From: Acidobacteriota bacterium
GTDB lineage: Bacteria > Actinomycetota > Acidimicrobiia > Acidimicrobiales > Palsa-688
Assembly: GCA_028876385.1 (NCBI GenBank)
Contig: JAGWSF010000001.1
Coordinates: 28,602-92,601, forward strand
Reading direction: 5' to 3'
Length of the DNA stretch: 64,000 bases
Of the stretch, positions 32,583 through 41,759 are shown piece by piece. The translations under genes were made by a program, and so were the position numbers. The first letter of the stretch is position 1; every line of letters begins with the position of its first letter. The notes below the pieces were generated by a model, which had not been told where the DNA came from, ran no database searches, and was given only the letters and a program-made list of their open reading frames with translations.

Positions 32583-34905
32583 AGGCGCTCGACGCCAGGT
32601 CGGGGAGACCAGCGGTGATCACCCCGGCGGGGGTCAACGCCCAGACCTGGTTGGCGATCACGATGGAGCGGCTGGCGGGAAGCTGGTCGTGGGCCAGAGT
32701 GGCGACCCGCTCCAGGGTGCCGTCACCGGCGATGCGGTAGGCGGCCAGTCCCGAACCACCGGTCTGAATCGGGTAGAGCATCGGGCCGCCGGGGTAGACG
32801 GGCGGGGTGCCGTCCACGGCCAGGAGGGCCAGCCCGGCCGGGGCCCAGTACAGGAAGGCGTGGGGGTCGTAGCCGCCGGCCACGTACTGGTAGCCGGTGG
32901 CCAGGGTCGACTCGCTGATGCGGCTCGGGTGTGCGGGGTCGGAGACGTCGTAGGTCGCCACGACCAGACCCGACGGCTCGCCGTCGGTGATCTGCACGCC
33001 CACGCCGAGCAACCGCCCGGCGGGCAGCGGGTAGAGGAACTCCGAGAAGCCGGGCTGGTCGAGTTGGCCGGCGAGCACCGGGTGGGCGGGGTCGGTCAGG
33101 TTGACGACGTACAGGGGGTCGAAGGTCCGGTAGGTCACGAGGTAGGCCTGGTCACCGATGAAGCGCACGGCTCTGATGAACTCCCCCGGCCCGAGGTTGC
33201 CCACGGCGCCGAGCGTGACCAGCTGGTTGCCCGACGGTTGGAGCACGGTGATCTGCGACTGGGTCGACCCGTCCGGCGTCTGCGAGGTGGACGCCACCCG
33301 GAGCAGACCGGCTGCCGTCTCGTCCATGGCGTAGGAGTTGATGAGCCAGCCGGGCACGGTCCCCTCCCCCTCGTAGGACGGCGGGCCGGTGGGCGGGGTG
33401 GCGATGGCGTATATGTCCGTGGAGGCCTGCCGGGGCGGGATGACACTGCAGCAGCCTGACGGCTGGGCTCCGGCGTAGGGGTTGGTGCCGGTGGGGCCGG
33501 CCACGTAGACGTGGGCGGCGGTGGCGTAAGCGGTGTCACCGGCGGCGACCACCGAAACCCCCGGTTCGGGGGTGGCGGCGGCCGGGTCGAGGGACACGAT
33601 GCTCACGGTGGAGATGCCCGCCGCCGTGGCCGGTCGGGCCACCGACGTGCAGCTGGATACGGGTTGGCGGGCGGTGGTGGCCCCGTTGGGGTCCTCCACC
33701 TGGTACGACGGGAGCCAGTCGTCGAGGGTGCTCGAGGCGATCAGCTGCCGGTTGGCCGCGGTCGCCTGGTCGGCGTTGGTGGAGGGGTCCGAGAAGTTGA
33801 GGCGGGGGCCGTCGCTGCGCAGGACCAGGCGGACCCGTCCCCCGACGCCCCGGGCGGCGACGAGGGTCCCGTCGAAGTGGAAGGTCCGCACCAGCCGAGG
33901 CGCCGAGGGCACCGACAGGTCCACGACCGAGACCTGGGCGCCGAGCGCCGTTGCCGGGGTGACGGTGGGGTAGGACACGGCGGGCATCTCCACGCCGACC
34001 GGCCCGCGGGAGGCTCCGCCCGACGAGAGCACCACGGCCAGGGTGCCGTCGAGCAGCAGGCCGCCGCCGGTGTCGCCCGACAGCTGGATGGAGCCGAGCA
34101 CCCGGGCCGAGGGGTCGAGCACCCGCAGCGTCGAGCCGACCAGGGTCACGACCGTCTGGCCGTCGGTCTTGACCGTGTCGGGTTCGTCCACGCCCGCCAC
34201 CTGATCGTTGGTCTGGGAGAAGGTCGGCTCGCCCGTCGACACCGACGCCGACGCGGCGGCTCCGCTGGCCGGCGCGGCGCTGACGGGATAGGAGGCCGCT
34301 CCGCTCGTGGCCGACGACTTCTCGGCGGCCGGTGCGGCGACGGCGCCGCCGGCGGTCGCCGAAGCCATACCCGAACTGGCCGTGGGAGCTCCGACCGCCG
34401 GGCCGAGCGAAGCCCGGGGGTAGGGGGAGCCGAGCCCGTAGCCGGGGTAGGGCTGCAGGCCGTAGGGCCCGACCAGGGATTCGGCGGTGGATCGCATGTA
34501 GTTGAGGTAGTCGCCGCAGGCGTCGAAGCTCACCAGCGACCCGGTCAAGCGGACACCGGGCGCCCAGGGCGACCGCGGGGGCGTCGGCCCGGTGCCGACC
34601 CCGGTCAGGGAGGGGTGGGGACGGCCCCCGGGGCTGCTCACGACGACCAGGCCGGCTATGAGACCGACCGCGGCAGCTGTTGTCGCGGCTGCCGCGGCGG
34701 CCGCCGTGACGGCCGAGCGGGGCGCCAGCCGATGACGCCGCCCCGGGCGGGCTCTCCCGGATGAGCGATGGTCGTCGCCGCCGGGGCGGTCGGGGCGGTC
34801 GGGGCGGTCGGGTCGGTCGGGTCGGTCGGGGCGGTCGGGGCGGTCGGGGTTGCCCGGGTCGGGGTCGGGGTCGGGCTCGGGCTCGGGGAGTCGATCGTCG
34901 GTCAT
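32569..34905 (-). CDS. Secreted or membrane-anchored beta-propeller protein (PF09826-like)
   Basis: The 778-aa protein from ATG 34905 has GGAAGGACGG upstream. The N-terminus is a (RPD)n repeat, then one hydrophobic anchor (AVTAAAAAAATTAAAVGLIAGLVVV). The rest carries the pattern of the C-terminal beta-propeller family: TNDQVAGVDEPDTVKTDGQTVV, FIGDQAYLVTYRTFDPLYVVNLTDPAHPVLAGQLDQPGFSEFLYPL. It is probably extracellular; ligand and role are unknown. A Ser/Ala-rich linker lies between anchor and propeller. Confidence 0.8.
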   Translation of the reverse strand: MTDDRLPEPEPDPDPDPGNPDRPDRPDRPDRPDRPDRPDRPGGDDHRSSGRARPGRRHRLAPRSAVTAAAAAAATTAAAVGLIAGLVVVSSPGGRPHPSLTGVGTGPTPPRSPWAPGVRLTGSLVSFDACGDYLNYMRSTAESLVGPYGLQPYPGYGLGSPYPRASLGPAVGAPTASSGMASATAGGAVAAPAAEKSSATSGAASYPVSAAPASGAAASASVSTGEPTFSQTNDQVAGVDEPDTVKTDGQTVVTLVGSTLRVLDPSARVLGSIQLSGDTGGGLLLDGTLAVVLSSGGASRGPVGVEMPAVSYPTVTPATALGAQVSVVDLSVPSAPRLVRTFHFDGTLVAARGVGGRVRLVLRSDGPRLNFSDPSTNADQATAANRQLIASSTLDDWLPSYQVEDPNGATTARQPVSSCTSVARPATAAGISTVSIVSLDPAAATPEPGVSVVAAGDTAYATAAHVYVAGPTGTNPYAGAQPSGCCSVIPPRQASTDIYAIATPPTGPPSYEGEGTVPGWLINSYAMDETAAGLLRVASTSQTPDGSTQSQITVLQPSGNQLVTLGAVGNLGPGEFIRAVRFIGDQAYLVTYRTFDPLYVVNLTDPAHPVLAGQLDQPGFSEFLYPLPAGRLLGVGVQITDGEPSGLVVATYDVSDPAHPSRISESTLATGYQYVAGGYDPHAFLYWAPAGLALLAVDGTPPVYPGGPMLYPIQTGGSGLAAYRIAGDGTLERVATLAHDQLPASRSIVIANQVWALTPAGVITAGLPDLASSAWHSY
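34783..34854 (-). repeat. 9-bp in-frame tandem repeat (x8)
   Basis: About eight copies of ggtcggggc or a close variant encode (RPD)n near the N-terminus of the beta-propeller protein. Confidence 0.85.
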
Positions 34906-35053
34906 CTGGTCCGTCCTTCCTCGTCGAGCGCGACACCCGGCGGGCTCGGGTCGCCCGCTTCGAGCTTCCGCCCCTACAGACGGGCCGACCCGGTCGTCTG
35001 GTTCCGACCGACGCCGATTTCGCGGTCCAGGGCGCAGCGGGTAGATCTGTGGG

Positions 35054-35980
35054 ATGACCCGCGTCGGGATATCCATCGGCACCAGCTACGACATCGGCGG
35101 GCCGGGGGGAATGAGGGAGGGACCCCGGCGGGCCATCTCCCAGGCCGCGGCGGCGGCCCGGGCCGGGCTCACCAGCCTGACCGTCGGGGATCACCACGCC
35201 ACTCCCAACGGGTACGTGCAGAACGTCCCCATCATGGGGCGCCTCCTCGCCGACTGGACGGGACCGGCCGGCTGCCTGTTCCTGGTGCCGCTGTGGCATC
35301 CGGTGCTCATGGCCGAGCAGATCGGCACCTTGGCGGCCATGGCCACCGGGAAGTTCATCGTCCAGGCCGGTGTCGGCGGGGGAGCCGGCCAGTTCAGGGC
35401 CATGGGGGTCGACCTCACCCAGCGGGCGGCGCTCTTCGAAGAAAATGTCAGGATCGTCAAGGCGTTGTTCGCCGGGGAGACCGTTGACAGCGCGGTGCTC
35501 GGCATCGACCGGGCCCGGGTGGCCACGGTGCCCCCCGAGGGCGTCGAGTGGTGGATCGGAGGGGGCGCTCCCCGCGCCATCGAACGGGCGGCCCGGATCG
35601 GTGACTGCTGGTACGCCAACGCCGACCTCACCCCGGGGACGGCAGCCGACGCCCTCGCCGTCTACCGCGACGCCTGCGCCCGATTCGGGCGGGAGCCGTT
35701 GCGCCTGCCCATCCGCAAGGATGTGCTCATCTGCGAGCGGGCCGCCGAGGCCGAGAAGGCCGGCGACGCCTTGATGGCCGCCGGCTACCGGGGCTTTGAC
35801 CGGGCCGCGGTGGCCTACGGGGATCCGGCCGGGGTGGCCGAACAGCTGTCGGTATTCGCCGACCTGGGCTTCACCGACATCATCATCCGCACCATGGCTT
35901 CGGCGCCCGGTCTCGGTCCCGAGGCGGAGGACCGCTCGGTGGAGTTGGCCGGCGAGGTGCAGTCACTCCTTTCCCGCTGA
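35054..35980 (+). CDS. LLM-class (luciferase-like) flavin-dependent oxidoreductase
   Basis: The 308-aa TIM-barrel protein has SLTVGDHHATPNGYVQNVPIM, GKFIVQAGVGGGAGQFRAMGVD, RAALFEENVRIVKALFAGETV and EWWIGGGAPRAIERAARIGDCW, all standard for the bacterial luciferase/F420 family. FMN or F420 dependence cannot be decided from sequence alone. ATG 35054 lies 148 bp from the divergent beta-propeller gene. It seems monocistronic. Confidence 0.88.
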   Translation: MTRVGISIGTSYDIGGPGGMREGPRRAISQAAAAARAGLTSLTVGDHHATPNGYVQNVPIMGRLLADWTGPAGCLFLVPLWHPVLMAEQIGTLAAMATGKFIVQAGVGGGAGQFRAMGVDLTQRAALFEENVRIVKALFAGETVDSAVLGIDRARVATVPPEGVEWWIGGGAPRAIERAARIGDCWYANADLTPGTAADALAVYRDACARFGREPLRLPIRKDVLICERAAEAEKAGDALMAAGYRGFDRAAVAYGDPAGVAEQLSVFADLGFTDIIIRTMASAPGLGPEAEDRSVELAGEVQSLLSR

Positions 35981-36005
35981 CGCCTGCTGGCTGGCGGAAG
36001 GGCTC

Positions 36006-36371
36006 TCAGCGGGATTGGTAGTCGAGGGCGTTGGAGATGTCGGTCAGCGCCGAGTTGAGCCTCAGCCTCCCCCGGTCGATCAGTTCGATGACCGCCAGGT
36101 CGGCGGGATCATCGATGTCCAGGGTGGAACGAAGGCGTTCGAGCTTGCGTTTGACCGACACGATGGCTGCCTCGAGCTGCCCGCGGCGGGCCCGGAGGAG
36201 GCTGGTTTCGCCCGCCGCGTTCATCTGATCGAGATCGGCCAGCAGTGTGGCCAGTGGCGGGGTGGTGTCGATCTGCCAGTGGCCGAGGGTCCCGGTGGCA
36301 CGGCTGGCGGTGACGGACTTCCAGTCCTCAGCCCAACTGGTCCAATCAGTAGCGGCGTGGGTGAACCCCAT
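36006..36371 (-). CDS. Hypothetical coiled-coil protein
   Basis: The 121-aa protein from ATG 36371 has GAGAGAGGGAA upstream. It begins with a Trp-rich stretch (TDWTSWAEDWKS) and continues as a predicted coiled coil (LLADLDQMNAAGETSLLRARRGQLEAAIVSVKRKLERLRSTL). No family is recognised. It is convergent with the LLM oxidoreductase gene, 25 bp apart. Confidence 0.6.
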   Translation of the reverse strand: MGFTHAATDWTSWAEDWKSVTASRATGTLGHWQIDTTPPLATLLADLDQMNAAGETSLLRARRGQLEAAIVSVKRKLERLRSTLDIDDPADLAVIELIDRGRLRLNSALTDISNALDYQSR

Positions 36372-36523
36372 GCGGCTTCCCTCTCTCCCCTCGACTACAG
36401 AAGAAGCGGCCGTGGGCTCGCTTCCCCCGGTGACTTTACTGCTAAAAGTTCAGGCGCGATGCCAATGGTCGGTGGCGTCGGATGACGGGGAGTTCCGTCC
36501 AGGGGGACCGGTGGGTGTCCGGT

Positions 36524-36808
36524 TCAGGAATCGACGCCCAAAAGCTCCTGCAGGCGGGTGCGGAGGCGTTCCTCGTCGGCCGGGCCGGCAGCCGTCAGGG
36601 CCACCACCTTCCTCCTGCTGGTCGGCCCCTGGACGAGAGTGACGTGGCTTGGAGGCAGTCCGAATGAATCGGCGATCGACCGTAGAGCCGAAATGGTCGC
36701 CCGGCCCCGATCGGCGGGCTCAGCCACCCGGACGAGCAGAGCCCCGTCCCGGAACCCGCCGACTCCCGGTCGACGCGAGCCGGGCTTCACCAGGATCTCC
36801 AAGCGCAC
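36524..36808 (-). CDS. DUF167 (YggU) family protein
   Basis: The 94-aa protein from GTG 36808 has VKPGSRRPGVGGFRDGALLVRVAEPADRGRAT, then VTLVQGPTSRRKVVAL, the conserved core of DUF167 (V-x-PGA/S ... V-x-APP-x-x-G-x-AN ... GxTSRxK). The biochemical role of the family is unknown. The neighbouring gaps (36372-36523 and 36809-37089) hold no gene; the second carries the direct repeat described below. Confidence 0.8.
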   Translation of the reverse strand: MRLEILVKPGSRRPGVGGFRDGALLVRVAEPADRGRATISALRSIADSFGLPPSHVTLVQGPTSRRKVVALTAAGPADEERLRTRLQELLGVDS

Positions 36809-36953
36809 ACCGATCAGTCTTCCCCCGGGCCGCCCCCTCGACCAGTCCGGCGACCAGTCCGGCGACCACCGCCAGCCACATGGGGTGGCAGGTGACGCTC
36901 CGGATCGGATAGGCGGCCACCGTCGGCGGGCGCCGATCGGGTAAGGGGTGTCC

Positions 36954-36970
36954 TTAGCTAGGTTAGCTAG
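36954..36970. promoter_or_regulatory. Direct repeat TTAGCTAG upstream of YCII gene
   Basis: TTAGCTAG occurs twice, separated by one G. It is AT-rich in GC-rich surroundings and lies 120 nt before the YCII gene start. It resembles half-sites of several regulators (for example the TTAGGTTAG arm of DtxR/IdeR boxes) without a full match. Confidence 0.35.
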
Positions 36971-37089
36971 ACAACGTGGAGATCTCTCAGGTGCTTAAGA
37001 GTGACCAGGCCAATCTCGGGGATCATTGTCCCTTGCCGTACCCCCTGTTCGTCTCCATACCGGGAGATGAACCCCACGAGGAGGCAAGT

Positions 37090-37446
37090 ATGAAGTACGC
37101 AATGCTGATCTACCCGAAGCCCGGCAGCCATGAAGAGCTCCCCCCGGACGAGTACGCACCAGTAAACGCCGCATACCTGGCGTTGCGCGACGACCCGCGA
37201 TGCGTCGGAGGCGCCCATCTGCAGCCCGCCGAAACGGCGACCACAGTTCGCTACGGTGCCCGTGAACCGCTGATCACAGACGGTCCCTTCGCCGACACCA
37301 AAGAAGTGCTCGGCGGCTATTACGTGCTCGACGCCGCCAACCTGGACGAGGCCCTCGAGTTCGCCCAAGGTATCCCCGCTATCCGGCTCGGTGGCGCGGT
37401 CGAGGTCCGTCCCCTGGTGGACATCCCCACGGAGGGCGCCTTCTGA
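37090..37446 (+). CDS. YCII-related (DGPF) protein linked to ECF sigma factor
   Basis: The 118-aa protein from ATG 37090 has GAGGAGG 5 nt upstream. It has [63 protein letters not shown] (the DGPF motif) and [12 protein letters not shown]. Such proteins are regularly encoded directly before SigI/ECF-type sigma genes with a C-terminal DUF6596 extension, and that is the arrangement here. Confidence 0.88.
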   Translation: MKYAMLIYPKPGSHEELPPDEYAPVNAAYLALRDDPRCVGGAHLQPAETATTVRYGAREPLITDGPFADTKEVLGGYYVLDAANLDEALEFAQGIPAIRLGGAVEVRPLVDIPTEGAF

Positions 37447-38614
37447 TCGAGGAGGTCTTCCGGCGCGAATGGAGCCGGGTCCTGGCGTCCCTGGTCGGCT
37501 TCCTCGGTGACATTGATCGTGCCGAAGAAGCCGCCCAGGACGCCTTCGCGATCGCCGCCGAGCGGTGGCCGCGCGATGGGATACCCCAGCATCCTGTGGC
37601 CTGGCTGGTGGCCACCGGGCGTAACCGCGCCATCGACCGGGCCAGACGCGAGCGGACCTTGGAGAACAAGCGCCATCTGCTCCAGAACGATTGGCTGACC
37701 ACGACGATGGACGAGCTCGACCTCGACGACAGCACTATCGGCGACGATCGCCTGAAGCTGATCTTCACCTGTTGTCACCCCGCCCTGGCCGTCGAGGCGC
37801 AAGTGGCGCTCACGCTGCGGACACTCGGAGGGCTCAGCACCGGGGAAGTGGCACGCGCCTTCCTCGTGTCCGACGAGACGATGAAGCGCCGGCTGTCACG
37901 AGCCAAAGCCAAGATCCGGGCCGCGGGGATTCCCTTCGCGGTGCCCGCCGACGCGGTCCTACCCGGGCGGCTGTCGGCGGTGCTCGCAGTGGTCTATCTC
38001 ATCTTCAACGAGGGCTATACCGATCTCGCTACCTCGCCGCCGAGGCCATCCGACTGGCCCAGCTGCTGGCCGATCTGATGGTGGATGAGCCGGAGGTGTA
38101 CGGGCTGCTCGCTCTGATGCTGTTCCACGAGTCACGTCGGGAGGCGAGAGTGGTCGACGGCGAGCTGATCCCCCTGGCCGAACAGGACCGCTCCCTACAT
38201 GACCGGGCCAAGGTGGGTGCCGGCCGGCGCGCCCTGGAACAGGCGCTGGCGCTGCGATCGGCGGCCGGGCCCTACGTCCTGCAGGCCGCGATCGCGTCGC
38301 TGCAGGCCGAGGTGCCGATCGACTGGGCCGAAGTCGCGCTGCTCTACGAGCACCTGGAGCGCCTGACCGGGTCGTCCGTCGTCGCGCTGAACCGGGCCGT
38401 GGCCATCGCCGAGATGGGCGCGCCGGAACGAGCGCTCCAACTCGTCGACTCGCTCGACCTCGGCGATTACCGCTACCTGCATTCCACGCGGGCCGAGCTG
38501 CTCCGCCGCCTTGGTCGCACAGACGAAGCCCGCCAGGAGTTCGAACACGCCCTGCGCCTGTCCGTCAGCAGCCCCGAGCGCCAGTTCCTCAGCCGCCGGC
38601 TGTCGAACCTCTGA
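37443..38614 (+). pseudogene. ECF-type sigma factor with TPR-like extension, frameshifted
   Basis: The first frame reads [58 protein letters not shown] (region 2) and [26 protein letters not shown] (region 4), to NEGYT near 38020. The rest ([32 protein letters not shown] ... ALNRAVAIAEMGAPERAL) is in another frame, and several residues usual after NEGYT are missing, so a short deletion with frameshift occurred near 38025. No ATG, GTG or TTG fits the start; the natural first codon is CTG at 37443. Both defects suggest loss of function. Confidence 0.78.
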
Positions 38615-38790
38615 CCCGCGGCGACGATTCCGGGCCCCGGCTCGCTGCTGCGGGTCGTCGACGCCCGTATCGCCACGAACCGTGAGGCCGAGGCGCCAGG
38701 AGGGCCTCCGGGCTCGGAAAACCGTTGGCGTCGGCGTTCCGAAGAGGGCAGGCTCATCGGCCATGGGCATATTCGTGACGGTCCGGGCCC

Positions 38791-39327
38791 GTGGTGTCGC
38801 CACCGCCGTGGGGATGGCACCAGCTCGACTCCCGATGGGCCAGGAGCCTCGTCGCTGACTCCGGGGTCCCACCCGGCAGCCTGGTCCTCGACGTCGGCGC
38901 CGGGCACGGCGCGATCACGGCCGCTCTTTTAGAGGCAGGTGCCCGGGTGATCGCCATCGAAGCCCACCCTCAACGGCTCAGCCATCTCCGCCAGCGATTC
39001 GGGTCCGACGTCGTCATCGTAGGAGCCGACGCGGCGGACCTCCGACTTCCTCGGCGCCCCTACCGGGTGATCTCCAACCCACCGTTCGCCATCACCACGG
39101 CGCTCCTCAAACGCCTTCTCCAGCCCGGCAGCCGGCTGGTCCGCGCCGATCTCATCCTCCAGGACCAGACCGCCCGCCGCTGGTCAGGCGACCGGGCACC
39201 CGGGTTCAACCGGTGGCAGCGGGACTTCTTCGCCGCGGCCGGTACCCGGGTGCCCCCGTCCGCGTTCCGACCGCCTGCGCCGGTCACCGCCCGGGTGCTC
39301 ACCATCGAGCGGCACCGGCCCCGCTGA
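38791..39327 (+). CDS. Erm-like 23S rRNA adenine N6-methyltransferase
   Basis: The 178-aa protein from GTG 38791 has the KsgA/Erm fold: WGWHQLDSRWARSLVADSG, motif I VLDVGAGHGAITAAL, motif II VIAIEAHP, GADAADLRLP, catalytic NPPF (VISNPPFAITTALLKRLLQPGSRLV) and QDQTARRWSGDRAPG. Length and the Arg-rich end of motif fit the short Erm group of high-GC actinobacteria (macrolide-lincosamide-streptogramin B resistance) better than KsgA. The N-terminus is short because an in-frame stop lies at 38776, so it may be slightly truncated. It sits between damaged genes. Confidence 0.78.
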   Translation: MVSPPPWGWHQLDSRWARSLVADSGVPPGSLVLDVGAGHGAITAALLEAGARVIAIEAHPQRLSHLRQRFGSDVVIVGADAADLRLPRRPYRVISNPPFAITTALLKRLLQPGSRLVRADLILQDQTARRWSGDRAPGFNRWQRDFFAAAGTRVPPSAFRPPAPVTARVLTIERHRPR

Positions 39328-39436
39328 TCCCGGCACCGGCCATGCTCGTGGCGCCGATCCCGGCGCCCATCTCGGGCGTCGGCCGGTGTCTAACAAAGGG
39401 TCGCCGAGCCACGGCGGCTTCAGCGGAGGAGGCGTC

Positions 39437-39724
39437 ATGCCCACCTACATCCTGGTCTATCGCAGACCGCCAACCTACGTCCCGACCCCAGACACCACAC
39501 CTCACTGGCAGGCCTTCTTGGCGGCGATCGGCGACCGCCTCGTCGACCGGGGCCTAGCCGTCTTCAGCGAGACCACGGAGGGTGACTGCTCGCCGGATTC
39601 GACAGTGCTCGGCGGCTATTCCCTCATCGAGGCCGAGGACCTGGCCGCCGCCAGGGAGTTAGCACGAGGTTGTCCGCACCTTCTGTGGGGAGGCGGCGTC
39701 GAAGTGGGCGAGCTGTCGTCGTGA
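39437..39724 (+). CDS. YCII-like small protein
   Basis: The 95-aa protein from ATG 39437 has GAGGAGG upstream. MPTYILVYRRPPTYVP, LGGYSLIEAEDLAAARELARGCPHLLWGGGVEVGEL follows the YCII/DGBP pattern (LGGYxLxxAxxxxxAxxxAxxxP ... GxxEVxEL). Its stop overlaps the GTG of the damaged transporter gene, so the two form one unit. Confidence 0.72.
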   Translation: MPTYILVYRRPPTYVPTPDTTPHWQAFLAAIGDRLVDRGLAVFSETTEGDCSPDSTVLGGYSLIEAEDLAAARELARGCPHLLWGGGVEVGELSS

Positions 39725-40825
39725 CAGACCAACTCACCGGCACACCATCGCCTGCTCTCAAGGGGAGTGCACCTAGCCATCCGGTGGCGACCTTGGTCCT
39801 GACGGCGGCGGCGTACTTCGTCGTAGTCCTCGACGCGCTGGTTGTCGTGACCGCCCTCCCGTCTATGAGTGGCCGCCGGTCCTCTGGTCGGCGGCGCGGT
39901 CACTCAGGGACTGTCATGGCACTGGGTCTTCTGGGTGAACGTGCCCGTCGCCGTGGTGGCCGCCCTGGGCTCCATGCGATTCCTCCCAGAATCGGTCGGA
40001 CCCCGAGCCCGCCTCGACCTCCCGGCCCTGGCGTTGATCTCCGGCGGCGGCGCGCTGGCGGTGTGGGGCCTCGTGCAGGGCCCGTCGACGGGCTGGACAT
40101 CGGGCCCCGTCATCACCGCCCTGCTATTCGCGGTCGTCACGCTGGTCGCCTTCGTGGCGTGGGAGGGCCGAGTCGAGGAGCCCATGATCCCGTTGTCCCT
40201 CTTCGCTGTGTGGAACCTCAGTTCGGCTGTCACCGCCACCTTCCTGATGGCCGCCTCCATCTACTCCGCGGCGTTCTTGACCAGCCAGTATTTCCAGTTC
40301 AGCCTGGGCGATTCGCCGCTGCAGACCGGACTACGCCTCCTCCCCTGGACTGCCACGCCGCTACTGGTCGCCCCGGCCGCCGGAGCGCTGGCCGACCGCA
40401 TCGGGGAGAAGGCCCTCATCCTCACCGGTCTCTGTCTCCAAGCCGCGGGTTACTTCTGGATCGCCGCGGTGACCGGGCACCACGCCACCTACCTCCAGCT
40501 GGTACCCCCGTTCGTGATCGCCGGAGTCGGCGTGTCGATGATCCTTCCGAGCTCATCCATCGCAGTACTCAACTCGGTGGCACCCTCGGCGTTGGGCAAG
40601 GCCTCAGGCGTCCTCAACACCCTTCGCCAATTCGGTGCCGTCCTCGGCATCGCCATTACGACCGCCGTCTTCACCGCCAACGGCAGCCTCCAGACGGCAC
40701 AGTCCGTCGTCCATGGCTACCGTCCCGCCATCTTCGTCGCCGCCATGTTCTCCCTCGCCGGCGTCGGCCCGTCTCTCCTCCTGGTGCGGAGGTCCGGCAG
40801 CCTGTCAGTAGGCCGCAGTAGCTGA
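39721..40825 (+). pseudogene. EmrB/QacA-type MFS drug transporter with internal deletion
   Basis: From GTG 39721 the frame encodes the N-terminus and TM1 (PVATLVLTAAAYFVVVLDALVVVTALPSM). At about 39866 the sequence jumps into the GPLVGGAVTQGLSWHWVFWVNVP region that precedes TM6, in another frame, and continues intact to 40825. TM2-TM5, including motif A and motif C, are missing. The gene cannot encode a working 14-TM transporter; translation from ATG 39869 would give a 318-residue fragment. Confidence 0.8.
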
Positions 40826-40890
40826 GAAACCGGAACCGAGAATGAGGACCTCCACTGCGGCCGACGGGCTGGGTGGCGTAGCCTCGTCAG

Positions 40891-41277
40891 ATGCGTCGAT
40901 TCGCCCCTGCTTTGGTCGACGTGGCGGCCGTCGTGCTGTTCGTCGCGATAGGCCGGAGCTCGCACCACCACCAGGAGACGGTCCGTGGCTTCCTGTCGAC
41001 GGCCTGGCCGTTCGCGGTGGGACTCGGGGTCGGCTGGGCCTTGGCGGCCCGGGGTGGCCTGTGGGGGAGGCGCGCCGGGCTCATCGTCTGCTCGGCGACC
41101 GTCGCGGTGGGCATGGTGCTTCGTGTCGTCGCCGGCCAGGGCACCGCGTGGTCGTTCATCCTGGTGGCGCTCGGCTTCCTCGGCGCGGTGATGCTTCTCG
41201 GACGGACCCTGGCCCGGTGGGCCCTCCGTCTCGTCGACAGGGCAGCGCCCCCCGCCCCTGTCGCTCCCGACCGCTAG
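40891..41277 (+). CDS. DUF3054 membrane protein
   Basis: The 128-aa protein has four hydrophobic helices. LVDVAAVVLFVAIGRSSHHH, TAWPFAVGLGVGWALA and GMVLRVVAGQGTAWSFILVALGFLGAVMLLG match DUF3054. It is 65 bp after the damaged transporter. The function of the family is unknown. Confidence 0.82.
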   Translation: MRRFAPALVDVAAVVLFVAIGRSSHHHQETVRGFLSTAWPFAVGLGVGWALAARGGLWGRRAGLIVCSATVAVGMVLRVVAGQGTAWSFILVALGFLGAVMLLGRTLARWALRLVDRAAPPAPVAPDR

Positions 41278-41280
41278 CGC

Positions 41281-41320
41281 CCGGTGGCCCGGTGGCCCGG
41301 TGGCCCGGTGGCCCGGTGGC
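41281..41320. repeat. 8-bp tandem repeat (x5)
   Basis: Five copies of CCGGTGGC follow the stop of the DUF3054 gene; the sequence is non-coding. Confidence 0.85.
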
Positions 41321-41368
41321 GCCGTGGCCTGAGGAATAGGGCCGCTCGGTGCGGTAGTTGAACCGGGC

Positions 41369-41734
41369 ATGAGCGCCGGCCACACCATCCACGTCCTTGC
41401 GAGCGACGCCCACGTCGAGGTCCGTCTGGGGGCCAGCCTGCTCGCGTCGAGCGATCGGGCCCTGCGCCTGGAGGAAACCGGACTTCCGCCCCGGTATTAC
41501 CTTCCACGCGCCGACGTGCGGATGGAGCTGCTCCGCCCGACGTCGTTCCACACCACCTGCCCGTTCAAAGGGGAGGCCTCCTATTTTTCCGTAGAAGTCG
41601 ACGGAGAGACCCACGACGGCATCGTGTGGAGCTACGAGCAGCCCAAGGTCGGGGTCTCCGATATCGCCGGGATGCTGTCCTTCTACCCCGACCGGACCGA
41701 GATCCTCGTCGACGGGGAAGCGCTCGACGCCTGA
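41369..41734 (+). CDS. DUF427 protein
   Basis: The 121-aa single-domain protein has SDAHVEVRLGASLLASSDRAL, PPRYYLPRADVRMELLRPT, TTCPFKGEASYFSVEV and GMLSFYPDRTEILVDG, the standard DUF427 pattern. The function of the family is unknown. ATG 41369. It is convergent with the following minus-strand operon. Confidence 0.88.
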   Translation: MSAGHTIHVLASDAHVEVRLGASLLASSDRALRLEETGLPPRYYLPRADVRMELLRPTSFHTTCPFKGEASYFSVEVDGETHDGIVWSYEQPKVGVSDIAGMLSFYPDRTEILVDGEALDA

Positions 41735-41759
41735 GCGCCGCCCGCCTCGCCGCCCCGCC

